Of a stretch of 47,361 bases of DNA, positions 15,365 through 24,005 are shown piece after piece. The position numbers and the translations under genes are program-made. Position 1 is the first letter of the stretch. Each line of letters begins with the position of its first letter. The notes beneath the pieces are model-generated. The model was not told the origin of the DNA and did no database searches. It worked only from the letters and a program-made list of their open reading frames with translations. The stretch is from Bacillota bacterium (GTDB taxonomy: Bacteria; Bacillota; Clostridia; Christensenellales; Aristaeellaceae): the NCBI GenBank assembly GCA_023459275.1, contig JAEWVC010000098.1, positions 1 through 47,361 of the forward strand. Direction: 5' to 3'.

Positions 15365-16651
15365 ATGGCGGCCTATCAGGAATTCCGGCTTGAAAACGGT
15401 TTGCAGGTATCCGCCTACCAGCTTTCCCACCTGCATTCCCTGGAGATGGGCGTGTATCTGAAGGGCGGAACACTGTACGAAAGCAGAGCAAATCAGGGGG
15501 TTTCCCATCTTTTGGAGCACCTTTGCTTCCGCAACCTGAACGGCATCCCCCAGGAGCAGCTATACCGCAGGCTGGACGCCATCGGCACGGAAATGGACGG
15601 GGCCACAGAGCCCAACGCAGTCATATTCCGGCTGTGGATAGCGCCCCGCTTTTTTGATGACGCCTTCGACCTGCTGCTCCGCCTGTTTGCCCCCGGAAAG
15701 TGGACACAGGAGGAAGTGGATCTTGAAAAGCAGGTAGTGCTCCGGCAAATCGAAAACGAGGAGCAGAGCTTTCTGTGGGATATGAGCGCGAAATACTGGC
15801 GGACCAGGGCCGGCGCCTTTCCGGGCATGGGCACCGGTGACAGCGTCGCCGCCATGACCATGGATCAAATACACCGCTGGAAGCACCGCATTTTCCGCCC
15901 CTCCAACGCCTGTTTCGTGCTGACGGGCAACTTTTCCGACGGCATGCTGAAAAAAGCGCTGGATGTGCTGGGTGACCTGCCGGACCCGGGCCCCACCCCC
16001 TTCCAGCAGCCCGCGCCCATGAATTTCTGCGCGCGGGACGCATCAAGCGACGGGCTGTTCAACGCGGACTGCGATCTGGCCCAGGTGGCGCTCTCTTTTG
16101 ACATCGACGCAAATCTGGTCTATCCTGCCTGCGCCAACATGCTCAGCTACATGACGGGGGCGGGGTTCAGCTCCGCGCTGTTCACGGAGCTTCGGGAGAA
16201 GCAGGCGCTGGTGGACGATATCAGCTCCGAGGTGGTTTCGGTGGGACCTTTCCGCCGCTTTGCCATCGACTACGAGGTTTCCCACGACAGGCTGCAAAAA
16301 AGCCTGGAGCTTACGTTTTCCATCCTTAACCGGCTGCGCAGGTTCATCAGCCAGGAGCAGATGGACAGGACACGGGTATACTTTACCGAAAACGAAAAAA
16401 TGATCCTGGACAGGGCGGGCAGCATGAACGAGCGGCTGGGGTATGCCTTTTTGGCCGGCAACACGGACGAATGCGACGTGGACACCAGGATCCGCCTGCA
16501 CAGCGACCTGACGGCGGAAAATATACAGGATGCCGCGCTGGCCATCTTCCGGCCGGATACCCTCTGCTGTTTCATCGAAAAAAATCCGAAAAAAATAAAA
16601 GCCGCCGCCCTCCGGAAAACACTGGAAAAGTGCCGGGGGATGCTGCTGTAG
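15365..16651 (+). CDS. M16 family zinc peptidase
   Basis: A 428-residue insulinase/pitrilysin-type metallopeptidase with the inverted zinc motif HLLEH (His48, Glu51, His52) followed by LCFRN. Both halves of the usual M16 fold are present; the second half contains YMTGAGFSSALFTELREKQALVDDISSEV, typical of processing-peptidase-like members. The third zinc ligand should be a Glu in DLEKQVVLRQIENEEQ. No signal peptide, so it is cytosolic. GGGGGAAGGGCT precedes the ATG. It starts 24 bp after dnaA and is probably co-transcribed with it, an unusual partner for the initiator. The substrate is unknown. Confidence 0.9.
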   Translation: MAAYQEFRLENGLQVSAYQLSHLHSLEMGVYLKGGTLYESRANQGVSHLLEHLCFRNLNGIPQEQLYRRLDAIGTEMDGATEPNAVIFRLWIAPRFFDDAFDLLLRLFAPGKWTQEEVDLEKQVVLRQIENEEQSFLWDMSAKYWRTRAGAFPGMGTGDSVAAMTMDQIHRWKHRIFRPSNACFVLTGNFSDGMLKKALDVLGDLPDPGPTPFQQPAPMNFCARDASSDGLFNADCDLAQVALSFDIDANLVYPACANMLSYMTGAGFSSALFTELREKQALVDDISSEVVSVGPFRRFAIDYEVSHDRLQKSLELTFSILNRLRRFISQEQMDRTRVYFTENEKMILDRAGSMNERLGYAFLAGNTDECDVDTRIRLHSDLTAENIQDAALAIFRPDTLCCFIEKNPKKIKAAALRKTLEKCRGMLL

Positions 16652-16655
16652 AGTG

Positions 16656-16710
16656 AGGCCGGGCCCTTTCCCGCCACAGGCGGGAGCTATGCTGCGGAGC
16701 CTCCCGCGCC
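16656..16710 (-). repeat. Family C dispersed repeat, partial copy C3
   Basis: The reverse complement reads GGAGGCTCCGCAGCATAG, then CCCGCCTGTGGCGGGAAAGGGCC. It aligns with the start of the copy at 43766 (GGCTCCGTAGCC, then CCCGCCTGTGGCGGAAAAGGGCC). It lies just after the M16 stop codon. Confidence 0.55.
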
Positions 16711-16744
16711 TTTCCCGGAAAAATGCCAAAGGGGGGCCATTGCA

Positions 16745-17575
16745 GTGCTCATCAAGGTGTTGGTGGAAAACAATCCCGCTTCATGCGATTTTCAGACGGA
16801 GCATGGGCTGAGCCTGTACATTGAGACCGGGAAACAGCGGATCCTGTTTGATATGGGCAAATCGGACCTGTTTTTGAAGAACGCAAAAAAGCTGCAGGCG
16901 GATATCGCGGCGGTGGATTTTGCCGTGCTGTCCCACGGGCATTACGACCACGGCGGGGGGATGGCCGCCTTCCTTGAAAACAACAGCACCGCCAGGGTGT
17001 ACGTGCACCAAAGGGCTTTTGAGAAGCATTATGCCCGTCGTCCGGATGGCGAACTGGCGGACATCGGCATCGATCCGGGCCTGCTGGAAAGCGGCAGGAT
17101 CATACTCACCCCCGATCCCTTCCAAATTTCGGAAGGGATCGATCTGTTTTCCGGCGTGACGGAAAGGGAACTGTTTTCCTCCTCCAACCGCGTGCTGATG
17201 ATGGAGGAAGGGGCGGGGGCTGCGGTGGATTCCTTTGCCCACGAACAGAACCTTGTGATCAGGGAAGGTGAAAGGCTGTACTTGTTCGCGGGTTGCTCCC
17301 ACAACGGGATCGTGAACATCGTCCGCCGCTTCATCCGCTTGTACGGCCGCCCCGCGGACTTTGTTTTCGGCGGCTTTCATCTGCATAACCCCACTACCAA
17401 GCAAAGCGAGCCGGAAGCACACATCCAAAAGATCGGCGCGTTTTTAAAGGACACGCCGTCAAAATACTATACCGGCCACTGCACAGGCATGGAACCGTAC
17501 CGGATGCTCAAGGAAATCCTCAAGGATAAGCTGGAATACCTGGCTGCGGGGAGCGTTATCGAAATCCGTCCCTGA
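16745..17575 (+). CDS. MBL-fold metallo-hydrolase (COG1237-like)
   Basis: A 276-residue metallo-beta-lactamase-fold protein. The metal motif HGHYDH gives His64, His66, Asp68 and His69; later ligands are in LFAGCSHNGIVNIV and GGFHLHNP, and YTGHCTG lies near the end. This pattern fits the COG1237 group, related to an archaeal dihydropterin ribofuranosyl-aminobenzene phosphate synthase; the bacterial function is unknown. The start is GTG at 16745 after AAAGGGGGG. It is 93 bp from the M16 gene, with a repeat in between, and may be in the same transcript. Confidence 0.85.
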   Translation: MLIKVLVENNPASCDFQTEHGLSLYIETGKQRILFDMGKSDLFLKNAKKLQADIAAVDFAVLSHGHYDHGGGMAAFLENNSTARVYVHQRAFEKHYARRPDGELADIGIDPGLLESGRIILTPDPFQISEGIDLFSGVTERELFSSSNRVLMMEEGAGAAVDSFAHEQNLVIREGERLYLFAGCSHNGIVNIVRRFIRLYGRPADFVFGGFHLHNPTTKQSEPEAHIQKIGAFLKDTPSKYYTGHCTGMEPYRMLKEILKDKLEYLAAGSVIEIRP

Positions 17576-17654
17576 TGCGCGGCAGCAGGCCTGATGGAAT
17601 TCCCTGACATACGGAGGACAAGCCTCCGCCTTTGGCCGGCGCTCCAACGAGCCC

Positions 17655-18584
17655 TTACAAATGATAATGCCCCGCTGCCTCAGGCTGGTAAAGCAGCCTT
17701 TTGATCCTGATTTCCGTCCTGCCGGAAGGCACCTCCCACACGATGCGGTCCCCTTCGCTGTAGCCAAGGATGGCCGTGCCGATGGGCGACAGCACGGAAA
17801 GCCTGCTTCCCGTCCAATCCGCCTCCCCGGGGTATACCAGGGATATCTCCATCTCCTCGCCGTCAACGTCCATCAAAACCCTGGAACGCATGGTGATAAT
17901 GTCCGGAGAAAGCTTTTCCGCCTCCACGATCCTTGCCCTGCGGATCTCCGTCTCAAGCGCATGGACGGCCTTCTCCGGCGTGCTGCCGTCAAACGCCATC
18001 TCTCTGATCATCTTTTCCAGCCTTCCCTTATCCACGGATGTCACCACAACCTGTGCGGCCATACGGCTCCCTCCCTGTTTGATCCATTGGAGATACTCCT
18101 CCATGGTTATTTGAAGCACCTTCATCTTGTGGGTTTCCCTGCACACCTGAAAGCCGGCCCGCAAAAAGGCGCGCAGGGAGCGCAGGTTTTCCGTATGGAT
18201 TCTGGCCGTCAGCCTGGGGGCGCGCAGCTCAAAAAACGCGATCTTCATGCTTTCCAGGACCGCGGAGGTACCCAGCCGCCTGCCCCAGTCACCGCGGCTG
18301 CCGATGACGATCACCATTTCGGTTTCAGCACTTTTTACCGCCAGGCGGACAAACCCCACCAAAACGTCCTTCTGATCGCGCACCATGTAAAAACGCCCGT
18401 CCCGGGAGAACAGGTGCGTCAGCACCGGCAGCCCGACCCTGTCCACAGTTTGGCGGATCTTCCGCGAAACGTCCCCGGAGTCGCTAAGATATCGCCTGAC
18501 TTCCCCATCCTCCAGCCAGCGTACCATCGTTAGCGCGTCGTCCCTTGTGATTTCCGGGCATAAGCAAATAAAAGGCTCTCTCAT
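17655..18584 (-). CDS. GNAT acetyltransferase fused to an Rnk/GreA-type domain
   Basis: A 309-residue fusion. Residues 1 to about 165 form a GNAT-like acetyltransferase (VIVIGSRGDWGRRLGTSAVLES is the acetyl-CoA loop, then ENLRSLRAFLRAGF). Residues about 175-309 resemble Rnk, the regulator of nucleoside diphosphate kinase that binds RNA polymerase like GreA. They contain a coiled N-terminal part, then ITMRSRVLMDV, LVYPGEADW, LSVLSPIGTAILGYSEGD and the C-terminal YQPEAAGHYHL. The full Rnk length is present, so this is a fusion, not read-through. ATG at 18584 with AGGAAGGA adjacent. Its strong promoter is at 18657-18685. It may couple acetylation to transcription; that is inference. Confidence 0.85.
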   Translation of the reverse strand: MREPFICLCPEITRDDALTMVRWLEDGEVRRYLSDSGDVSRKIRQTVDRVGLPVLTHLFSRDGRFYMVRDQKDVLVGFVRLAVKSAETEMVIVIGSRGDWGRRLGTSAVLESMKIAFFELRAPRLTARIHTENLRSLRAFLRAGFQVCRETHKMKVLQITMEEYLQWIKQGGSRMAAQVVVTSVDKGRLEKMIREMAFDGSTPEKAVHALETEIRRARIVEAEKLSPDIITMRSRVLMDVDGEEMEISLVYPGEADWTGSRLSVLSPIGTAILGYSEGDRIVWEVPSGRTEIRIKRLLYQPEAAGHYHL

Positions 18585-18656
18585 TCCTTCCTACTCCAAT
18601 CGTAAGAAAATAAAAGCCTTTCATAGGAAACGGATCTATGACGGTTCTTTTGTTTC

Positions 18657-18685
18657 ACTATAGCAAAGAACCGGTAATCCGTCAA
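18657..18685 (-). promoter_or_regulatory. Promoter of the GNAT-Rnk gene
   Basis: On the minus strand TTGACG (18680-18685) and TATAGT (18657-18662) are 17 bp apart, with a TGC extended -10. The 5' leader is about 65 bases. Confidence 0.8.
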
Positions 18686-18828
18686 TACAGATTCCAGGAA
18701 ACCACTGGAAAATTTGTGGGAGGCAGGTTTTTCCCAATATCCTTCCCCTCCGGAGTCCCCCAAAACCCCATCAAAGAAAGATCCTCCCGATGATGAAGAA
18801 AAGAACGGTGCATATGCATCTACGAAAT

Positions 18829-18884
18829 GGGGTTTCCAAAGGGGTTATATCCCTTTGGTAGGGTCCAGGGGCAGAGCCCCTGGC
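18829..18884 (+). repeat. Family B dispersed repeat, copy B2
   Basis: GGTTTCCAAAGGGG-TTATAT-CCCTTTGG followed by TAGGGT and the hairpin CCAGGGGCAGAGCCCCTGG. The minus-strand GNAT gene ends inside it: its last residues (GALPLDPTKGI) and TAA stop are encoded by the repeat. Confidence 0.75.
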
Positions 18885-19513
18885 TTGCGGATCATGCAAT
18901 ACTGCGGCAAATCAAAGGGCGTCTTGATGGTGGTATACAGCTCAAAGCCGTAATGCTGGTACATGGGCACATTTTTTTCGTTGTGGGTTTCCAGCGCCGT
19001 CAAAAGCTGCTTTTGATCGGCGTACGCAAGCACGGGCGCCATGACCCTGTGGGCCATGCCCGTGCCCCGCAGCGCGGGGCGCACGGCGAAATAAATGATG
19101 TGCATATACCGCTTGGCGGGCAGGTCCTTCGTCCAGGCGGCGTTTAGAAATTTCCGGGCCTTCAGAAACTGCCACAGGGTTTTTAAGGAAAAGTCATCCT
19201 TGATCAGGGAAAGGCTGGTTTTCCAGGCATAAAAGGTTTCCACGGAATAAAACTTCAACGGGTTGTAAGGCTGTGAATCGTCATCGGCAATAATCAGGCC
19301 GTTGACGTCGGGGCTGTCGGCAAGGGCATCGTCGTTTTCCAGGAGCTCACCCGCGTCGCAGGCGAACACCTCGGGCAGCGCCTTGTCGCGCAAATGCTCC
19401 TGGGGGATCAGCTTCCTGTACAGGGGATCATCCCGGAAGCTTTCCAGCAGAATGCGGACCACCTTGGGGGCGTCCGCCCGTTGTAAGTGATAGAGCGTAT
19501 CGACGTTCATCAT
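18845..19513 (-). CDS. GNAT family N-acetyltransferase
   Basis: A 222-residue GNAT protein. The conserved part is in the second half: IIYFAVRPALRGTGMAHRVMAPVLAYADQ (acetyl-CoA loop RxxGxA), then LETHNEKNVPMYQHYGFELY. The substrate is unknown. It begins 12 bp after the M28 peptidase stop on the same strand and is likely co-transcribed with it. Two adjacent ATGs (19513 or 19510) are possible starts. The C-terminal tail GALPLDPTKGI is read from repeat B2 and matches the tail of glycogen phosphorylase at 37224, so the native end was probably replaced when the repeat inserted. Confidence 0.85.
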   Translation of the reverse strand: MMNVDTLYHLQRADAPKVVRILLESFRDDPLYRKLIPQEHLRDKALPEVFACDAGELLENDDALADSPDVNGLIIADDDSQPYNPLKFYSVETFYAWKTSLSLIKDDFSLKTLWQFLKARKFLNAAWTKDLPAKRYMHIIYFAVRPALRGTGMAHRVMAPVLAYADQKQLLTALETHNEKNVPMYQHYGFELYTTIKTPFDLPQYCMIRKPGALPLDPTKGI

Positions 19514-19525
19514 CGCAGCACTAGC

Positions 19526-21616
19526 TTACTCCTCCCGGGGGGGAGCCAAAGGCCGCAGCTTGTGGAGCACCGATTTGATCATGGGCTCCAGATCCTTGAG
19601 CGCGGCCGTTTCCTCCCGCACCGCATCGCTAAGCCGGGACAGTTCTTCCTGTTCCAGCCGCATAAGTTCCCGGATCTCCTGAGCGAAGTCCAGGTGTTTT
19701 GTTTTCGCCTTCCCGCGAAGCGTATGGATCATATCATACAGGTCCAGGTGGCTTGTAAGCCGCCCCGCGCCCCAAAGCAGCTTCTCCCGGGGCGCATTTA
19801 TCACATACCCGGTAAAATAATCGTATACCTCCCTGTCAAAGCTTACAGCGTAGCAATTGTTGTCGATGCGGCCAAGGCTTGAAATGGCCCCCCGCACATC
19901 CCCGGCGTAAAGCTGCCAGACAGCCTTGTGCAGCATCTCCGCGCTGTGCTGGGGGTGCTCATGGGGCAAGATCGCCACATCGTGCCAGGTCAGCCGCACG
20001 AAATGCTCCTCCAGATAGCGGAAGATGGCCAGCATCTCCCGCCGCGCCTCTTCACAGGCATGATAGAGCTTTCCGGCCTCCCCGTTTTCTCCGGCAAGCC
20101 CCAAGGCATAGAGGCGGTTGATTTCCTCCGTGAGTTCGTACAATTCCCCCGCCTTGTCCGCCGCCTTCGCCAGCCTTCCGCGGAAAGCGCCCTCCGCTTT
20201 CGGATGCAGCCGCTGGCATACCAGCGTTTCCGACAGGGCCGCAAGGCGCATGCCAAACTCCAGGGGCGGCAGGCAGAGCTGATCAAAGGCCAGCATCAGC
20301 CGCCCGTAGAGCACATGGTGGTAGTGATAGACCGTCTCGTCATAGGCGTCATCATTGTCAAACTGGGAATGGTACCTGGTTTCCATAAAGCTGCTTCCGC
20401 CAAACTCGTTCACCAGCGCGGGAATGCCGGCGATGGCCATGGCGAAATCGTCCGACCAGGTCTGGGTGGGGCAGATGACGCCGGAGCCTTTGGGATACAC
20501 GGCGCGCACCTTTGGCGGCAGCGCCTTCATCTGGCGCTTGAGAAAGCCTTTCATCTCATACGCGCTGCGGATGTAGTGCTTTTCACCGTGGGCGTGGGCG
20601 GGCAGTTCCAGGTTGATGTTCACCACCGCCCGGCCGGCCCATTCCGGGTGGAGGCGAAACACCTGGTTGTATGCCCCCACGGACCAGTCATACCTGGTAT
20701 TCGCGGCGCCCCACTCCTCGGCGGCCGTGGCCAGAAACACCAGCGTCTTGCGGGGCGTATACCCGCTTTCCTTTACCGTGCGGGCCAGCCCCAGCATCAG
20801 CGAAACCGCGGTGTTGTCATCCTGGAAGCCGGAAAAGTAGGAATCGTAGTGGGCCGAAAGCACCACCAGGGATTCCTTTTCCTCCCCCTCGATCCTGCCC
20901 ACGATATTGTGGGTGAAGGTGCCTTCCGTCACGGCGGATTCCGCATCCAGCTCAATTTCCGCGCTTTCGCCAAAGTTCAGGTCCAGAGCCGCGACCAGGT
21001 TTTTGGCGTCCCGCTGGGAAATGGACAATGCCGCTGCTTCCTTGGGGCCGCAGATATCCTGGGCGTTGAGAGTTTTGAGGCTCTCCTCGCCGTAGCCGCT
21101 GCGCTGCACCGCGATCACCGCCACAGCGCCGTGTACATGCGCCTGGTAGGCCGGGTAGTTGATCCACCACTCGTCCCGCTGGTTGATGGAGACCAGCACC
21201 AGCTTGCCACGCACGTCCAGCTTTTCCATTTCACGCGCGGTGCCCTGCCCGGCGTTCACCAGTGTAAACCGCTTTCTGCCCCCGGTTTTAAGCTCCGTCT
21301 GGTAACCGCCCAGCTCACATACCTGTTCCTGGTTCAGCTTGTCCGTGTACCAGAGCCTGGCCCGGGTAAATTCCCACCCGTCCACCGGAAAGCGTTCCTT
21401 CCGCGGCTCCAGCCCGATCCTTTGCATCTCCTCAAAGAGCATGCTGCCCGTTTCCGCCTCAGCCTTGGATCCCGCGGTACGGTAGCCCAGCACGGGATTG
21501 GTGCGGAAGGCCTCCATCCGCCTGGCCAGCCGGTAGGCATAGCCTACGTCCAGGCATCTGGAAAAATGCTGCCATTCCGGCTCCAGGGGCAAAATCGCCC
21601 GGCGTTTTTTTCCCAT
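19526..21616 (-). CDS. M28-type zinc aminopeptidase with a PA-like insert
   Basis: A 696-residue protein. After an N-terminal part (residues 1-70) comes a protease-associated-type segment (VRGKLVLVSINQRDEWW...GAVAVIAVQRSG). The M28 catalytic core follows: VVLSAHYDSYFSGFQDDNTAVS supplies zinc His and Asp, and FLATAAEEWG the catalytic Glu pair. The last 200 residues are helical and unassigned. It would cleave N-terminal residues from peptides. No signal peptide is seen. ATG at 21616 has AGGAGG at 8-base spacing; the frame is open further upstream but those starts lie beyond the promoter at 21681-21709. A GNAT gene follows in the operon. Confidence 0.88.
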   Translation of the reverse strand: MGKKRRAILPLEPEWQHFSRCLDVGYAYRLARRMEAFRTNPVLGYRTAGSKAEAETGSMLFEEMQRIGLEPRKERFPVDGWEFTRARLWYTDKLNQEQVCELGGYQTELKTGGRKRFTLVNAGQGTAREMEKLDVRGKLVLVSINQRDEWWINYPAYQAHVHGAVAVIAVQRSGYGEESLKTLNAQDICGPKEAAALSISQRDAKNLVAALDLNFGESAEIELDAESAVTEGTFTHNIVGRIEGEEKESLVVLSAHYDSYFSGFQDDNTAVSLMLGLARTVKESGYTPRKTLVFLATAAEEWGAANTRYDWSVGAYNQVFRLHPEWAGRAVVNINLELPAHAHGEKHYIRSAYEMKGFLKRQMKALPPKVRAVYPKGSGVICPTQTWSDDFAMAIAGIPALVNEFGGSSFMETRYHSQFDNDDAYDETVYHYHHVLYGRLMLAFDQLCLPPLEFGMRLAALSETLVCQRLHPKAEGAFRGRLAKAADKAGELYELTEEINRLYALGLAGENGEAGKLYHACEEARREMLAIFRYLEEHFVRLTWHDVAILPHEHPQHSAEMLHKAVWQLYAGDVRGAISSLGRIDNNCYAVSFDREVYDYFTGYVINAPREKLLWGAGRLTSHLDLYDMIHTLRGKAKTKHLDFAQEIRELMRLEQEELSRLSDAVREETAALKDLEPMIKSVLHKLRPLAPPREE

Positions 21617-21680
21617 GGGGGAAGCCCTCCTTTCCCGCGGCATTGCGCAAGAACACAGCGTATCCCGCTGATGCCAGCCT

Positions 21681-21709
21681 ATGGTAGCACAACCTATACA
21701 GGCAGTCAA
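21681..21709 (-). promoter_or_regulatory. Promoter of the M28 peptidase gene
   Basis: On the minus strand TTGACT (21704-21709) and TACCAT (21681-21686) are 17 bp apart, with a TGC extended -10. It ends 65 bp before the start codon. Confidence 0.75.
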
Positions 21710-21717
21710 CGGGGAAT

Positions 21718-21775
21718 GCGGGGAGGAAAATTTTTGAAAAAATTTTCCTCCCCGGACCCCTCCTTGAAAAACTTT
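21718..21775 (-). repeat. Family A dispersed palindromic repeat, copy A2
   Basis: Hairpin GCGGGGAGGAAAATTTTT-GAA-AAAATTTTCCTCCCC followed by GGACCCCTCCTTGAAAAACTTTA, which is the reverse of the family A left end. It sits between the divergent M28 and pyk promoters, so it cannot serve only as a terminator. Confidence 0.7.
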
Positions 21776-21780
21776 ATTTA

Positions 21781-21789
21781 TGATAAAAT
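21781..21789 (+). promoter_or_regulatory. Extended -10 promoter of pyk
   Basis: TGA-TAAAAT (21781-21789) lies 47 bp before the pyk start. The nearest -35-like TTGAAA (21764-21769), within repeat A2, is 14 bp away, shorter than optimal. Confidence 0.5.
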
Positions 21790-21835
21790 AGAGGTGGTGA
21801 TATATCTGCAACAAGAGGATGCGGAGGGAAGGCAA

Positions 21836-23599
21836 ATGACGCAAAGAAAAAGGAAGACGAAGATTGTCTGCACCCTGGGGCCGGCGTCGGTCAAGGACGA
21901 CAACCTGCGCAGCATCATATTGGCGGGCATGGATGTTGCCCGGTTCAATTTTTCCCATGACACCTATGAGAACCATCTCAAGCGCCTTACGCAGCTACGG
22001 GCCCTGTGCCAGGAATTGAATGTGCCTATCGCCGCCATGCTGGATACCAAGGGTCCGGAAATCCGGCTGGGGGATTTCGAATCGGAAAGCGTCACGCTGG
22101 CAGCCGGCCAGGAATTCACCCTTACCACCCGGGAAGAATTGGGGGATGACCGCCATGTGTCCATCACCTTCAAGGACCTGCCCAAGGATGTGTCCCCCGG
22201 CATCACCGTTTTGATCGACGACGGGCTGGTGGAGATGACGGTGCTGGAGGTAAACGGGGAGGACATCCGCTGCCGGGTGGTGAACGGCGGCACCATTTCC
22301 AACAAAAAAGGCGTCAACGTGCCAAACGTTTCCCTGTCCATGCCCTTTTTAAGCCAGAAGGATAGGGAGGACATCCATTTCGGCATCGAGAACGGCTTTG
22401 ATTTCGTGGCGGCCTCCTTCACCCGCTGCGCCCAGGACATTTTGGAAATCCGGGAGATCTTCAGCCGCGAAGGCTGCTCCACCATGAATGTCATCGCCAA
22501 GATCGAGAACATGCAGGGCGTGAAGAACATTGATGAGATCATTGCCGTATCCGATGGCATCATGGTGGCCAGGGGCGACATGGGGGTGGAGATCCCGCTG
22601 GAAGACGTGCCTGTGATGCAGAAGATGATCATCCGCAAGGTGTATTCCGCGGGCAAGCAGGTGATCACCGCCACCCAGATGCTGGACTCCATGATGAAGA
22701 ACCCCCGGCCCACCAGGGCCGAGGCCACGGACGTAGCCAACGCCATCTACGACGGCACCAGCGCCATCATGCTCTCCGGGGAAACAGCGGCGGGGCTCTA
22801 TCCGGTGGAATCTGTAAAGACCATGGCCCGCATCGCCCTTCGGGCCGAGGCGGACATCAACTACATCAAGCGGTTCAAAGAGCGGCCCAGCACCGAAAAC
22901 CCGGACATCACCAGCGCCATTTCCCATGCCACCTGCACCTCCGCCCACGATTTGAAGGCCGCCGCCATCATCACCGTTACCAAATCCGGCCGCACCGCCA
23001 GAATGATCTCCAAATACCGGCCCAACTGCCCTATCCTGGGCTGCACCACCTCTCCCGCGGTGTACAGGCAATTGAACCTTTCCTGGGGCGTGACGCCGCT
23101 TTTGATCGGCGAGGAGAGCAATACGGACGAACTTATTGAGCACGCGGTGGCCGCAGGGGAAAAGGCGGGACTTCTGCAGGACGGGGAATTGGTGGTCATC
23201 ACCGCCGGGGTGCCCCTGGGTATCTCCGGCACCACGAACCTGATGAAGGTGCAGGTGGTGGGCCATATTCTGGTCACGGGCCGGGGCGCCACCAGCCGCA
23301 CCGTTTGCGCGCCGCTGTGCGTGTGCCAGAGTGAGCGGGAGGCTTTCGATACCTTTCAGGACGGCGAAATTCTGGTGATCAGTCAAACCAGCAACGCCCT
23401 TCTGCCCCTGGTGCGCAAAGCTTCCGGCCTGATCCTGGAGGAGGAAAATCCCAGCGGTCACGGCGCGGTGGCGGGCATGAGCCTGGACATTCCCGTGATC
23501 ATCGGGGCCAAGGATGCCACGCAGATCTTGAAAAGCGGCTCTGTCGTCACCCTGGATGCCGTCCGGGGCGTGGTAAGCTGCAACGCCAACTGCAAATAA
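21836..23599 (+). CDS. pyk: Pyruvate kinase
   Basis: A 587-residue pyruvate kinase, PEP + ADP to pyruvate + ATP. It begins RKTKIVCTLGPAS, followed by MDVARFNFSHDT, LDTKGPEIRLGDFE, the B domain, VIAKIENMQGVKNIDEI with the catalytic Lys, GDMGVEIP, ITATQMLDSM and the potassium/allosteric region. A C-terminal extra domain (about residues 475-587, VVGHILVTGRG...ILVISQTSNALLPLVRKASGLI...SGHGAVAG) is the PEP-utilising mobile domain found on Firmicutes pyruvate kinases. ATG at 21836 is preceded by GGAGGGAAGG. The same open frame runs 1.9 kb further upstream but that part is antisense to the M28 gene. Confidence 0.97.
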   Translation: MTQRKRKTKIVCTLGPASVKDDNLRSIILAGMDVARFNFSHDTYENHLKRLTQLRALCQELNVPIAAMLDTKGPEIRLGDFESESVTLAAGQEFTLTTREELGDDRHVSITFKDLPKDVSPGITVLIDDGLVEMTVLEVNGEDIRCRVVNGGTISNKKGVNVPNVSLSMPFLSQKDREDIHFGIENGFDFVAASFTRCAQDILEIREIFSREGCSTMNVIAKIENMQGVKNIDEIIAVSDGIMVARGDMGVEIPLEDVPVMQKMIIRKVYSAGKQVITATQMLDSMMKNPRPTRAEATDVANAIYDGTSAIMLSGETAAGLYPVESVKTMARIALRAEADINYIKRFKERPSTENPDITSAISHATCTSAHDLKAAAIITVTKSGRTARMISKYRPNCPILGCTTSPAVYRQLNLSWGVTPLLIGEESNTDELIEHAVAAGEKAGLLQDGELVVITAGVPLGISGTTNLMKVQVVGHILVTGRGATSRTVCAPLCVCQSEREAFDTFQDGEILVISQTSNALLPLVRKASGLILEEENPSGHGAVAGMSLDIPVIIGAKDATQILKSGSVVTLDAVRGVVSCNANCK

Positions 23600-23628
23600 T
23601 AAAAGTCTCATTCTTTACAATTTCCCTA

Positions 23629-23657
23629 TTGACAAAACGAGTTAGCCATAGTAAACT
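23629..23657 (+). promoter_or_regulatory. Promoter of the feo operon
   Basis: A perfect -35 TTGACA (23629-23634) and TAAACT (23652-23657) are 17 bp apart. The first operator repeat overlaps the spacer and -10. The leader to feoA is about 120 bases. Confidence 0.85.
23641..23656 (+). promoter_or_regulatory. Operator-like repeat 1: GTTAG-N6-TAAAC
   Basis: GTTAG-CCATAG-TAAAC, an imperfect version of the inverted repeat found at 23674 and 24264. It overlaps the -10, as expected of a repressor site. Confidence 0.5.
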
Positions 23658-23673
23658 TATGTCACGGTTGATG

Positions 23674-23689
23674 GTTAGCTACAACTAAC
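23674..23689 (+). promoter_or_regulatory. Operator-like inverted repeat 2: GTTAG-N6-CTAAC
   Basis: GTTAG-CTACAA-CTAAC, a perfect 5-bp inverted repeat with a 6-bp spacer. It starts 33 bp (about three helical turns) after repeat 1. The arms resemble the GTTAG/CTAAC arms of DtxR/IdeR iron boxes, but those have a much shorter spacer. Confidence 0.6.
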
Positions 23690-23782
23690 ATCATCTCCGT
23701 CCTTCCAGTAAGGAAGGTTCCGCTGTTTGGGTCCGGCCAGGGCCTGGATTGGAAACGGACCGGTAAGAAGGAGGAAGCGCCT

Positions 23783-23995
23783 ATGCCGCTGACGATGGCC
23801 AACGCAGGAACGCTTATTTCCATCAGCCAGGTGCACGCAAAGGATGACACCAGACGGTTTCTGGAAAGCCTTGGTTTTGTTTCCGGCGCGACGGTTATGA
23901 TCGTTGCGGAAATGGCAGGCAACCTGATCGTCAATGTCAAGGATACCAGGGTTGCCATCAGCAAGGCGATGGCCAACAAAATCCACGTGGCATAA
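23783..23995 (+). CDS. feoA: Ferrous iron transport protein FeoA, first copy
   Basis: A 70-residue SH3-like FeoA protein, a small cytosolic partner of FeoB. It contains FLESLGFVSGATVMIVAEMAGNLIVNVKDTRVAISKAMANKIHV, the usual FeoA pattern (LGxxxGxxV...ikvkgtrvaLdr..A..I). AAGAAGGAGGAAG precedes the ATG. It is the first gene of feoA-feoA-feoB, 10 bp before the second feoA. The operon has a strong promoter and candidate metal operators upstream. Confidence 0.9.
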   Translation: MPLTMANAGTLISISQVHAKDDTRRFLESLGFVSGATVMIVAEMAGNLIVNVKDTRVAISKAMANKIHVA

Positions 23996-24005
23996 GGAGC
24001 ATGTT

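Noticed and set aside
19928..21835. A 640-residue upstream extension of the pyruvate kinase frame
   Set aside because: It is antisense to the well-supported M28 peptidase gene and crosses its promoter. The normal pyruvate kinase N-terminus and ribosome site are at 21836.
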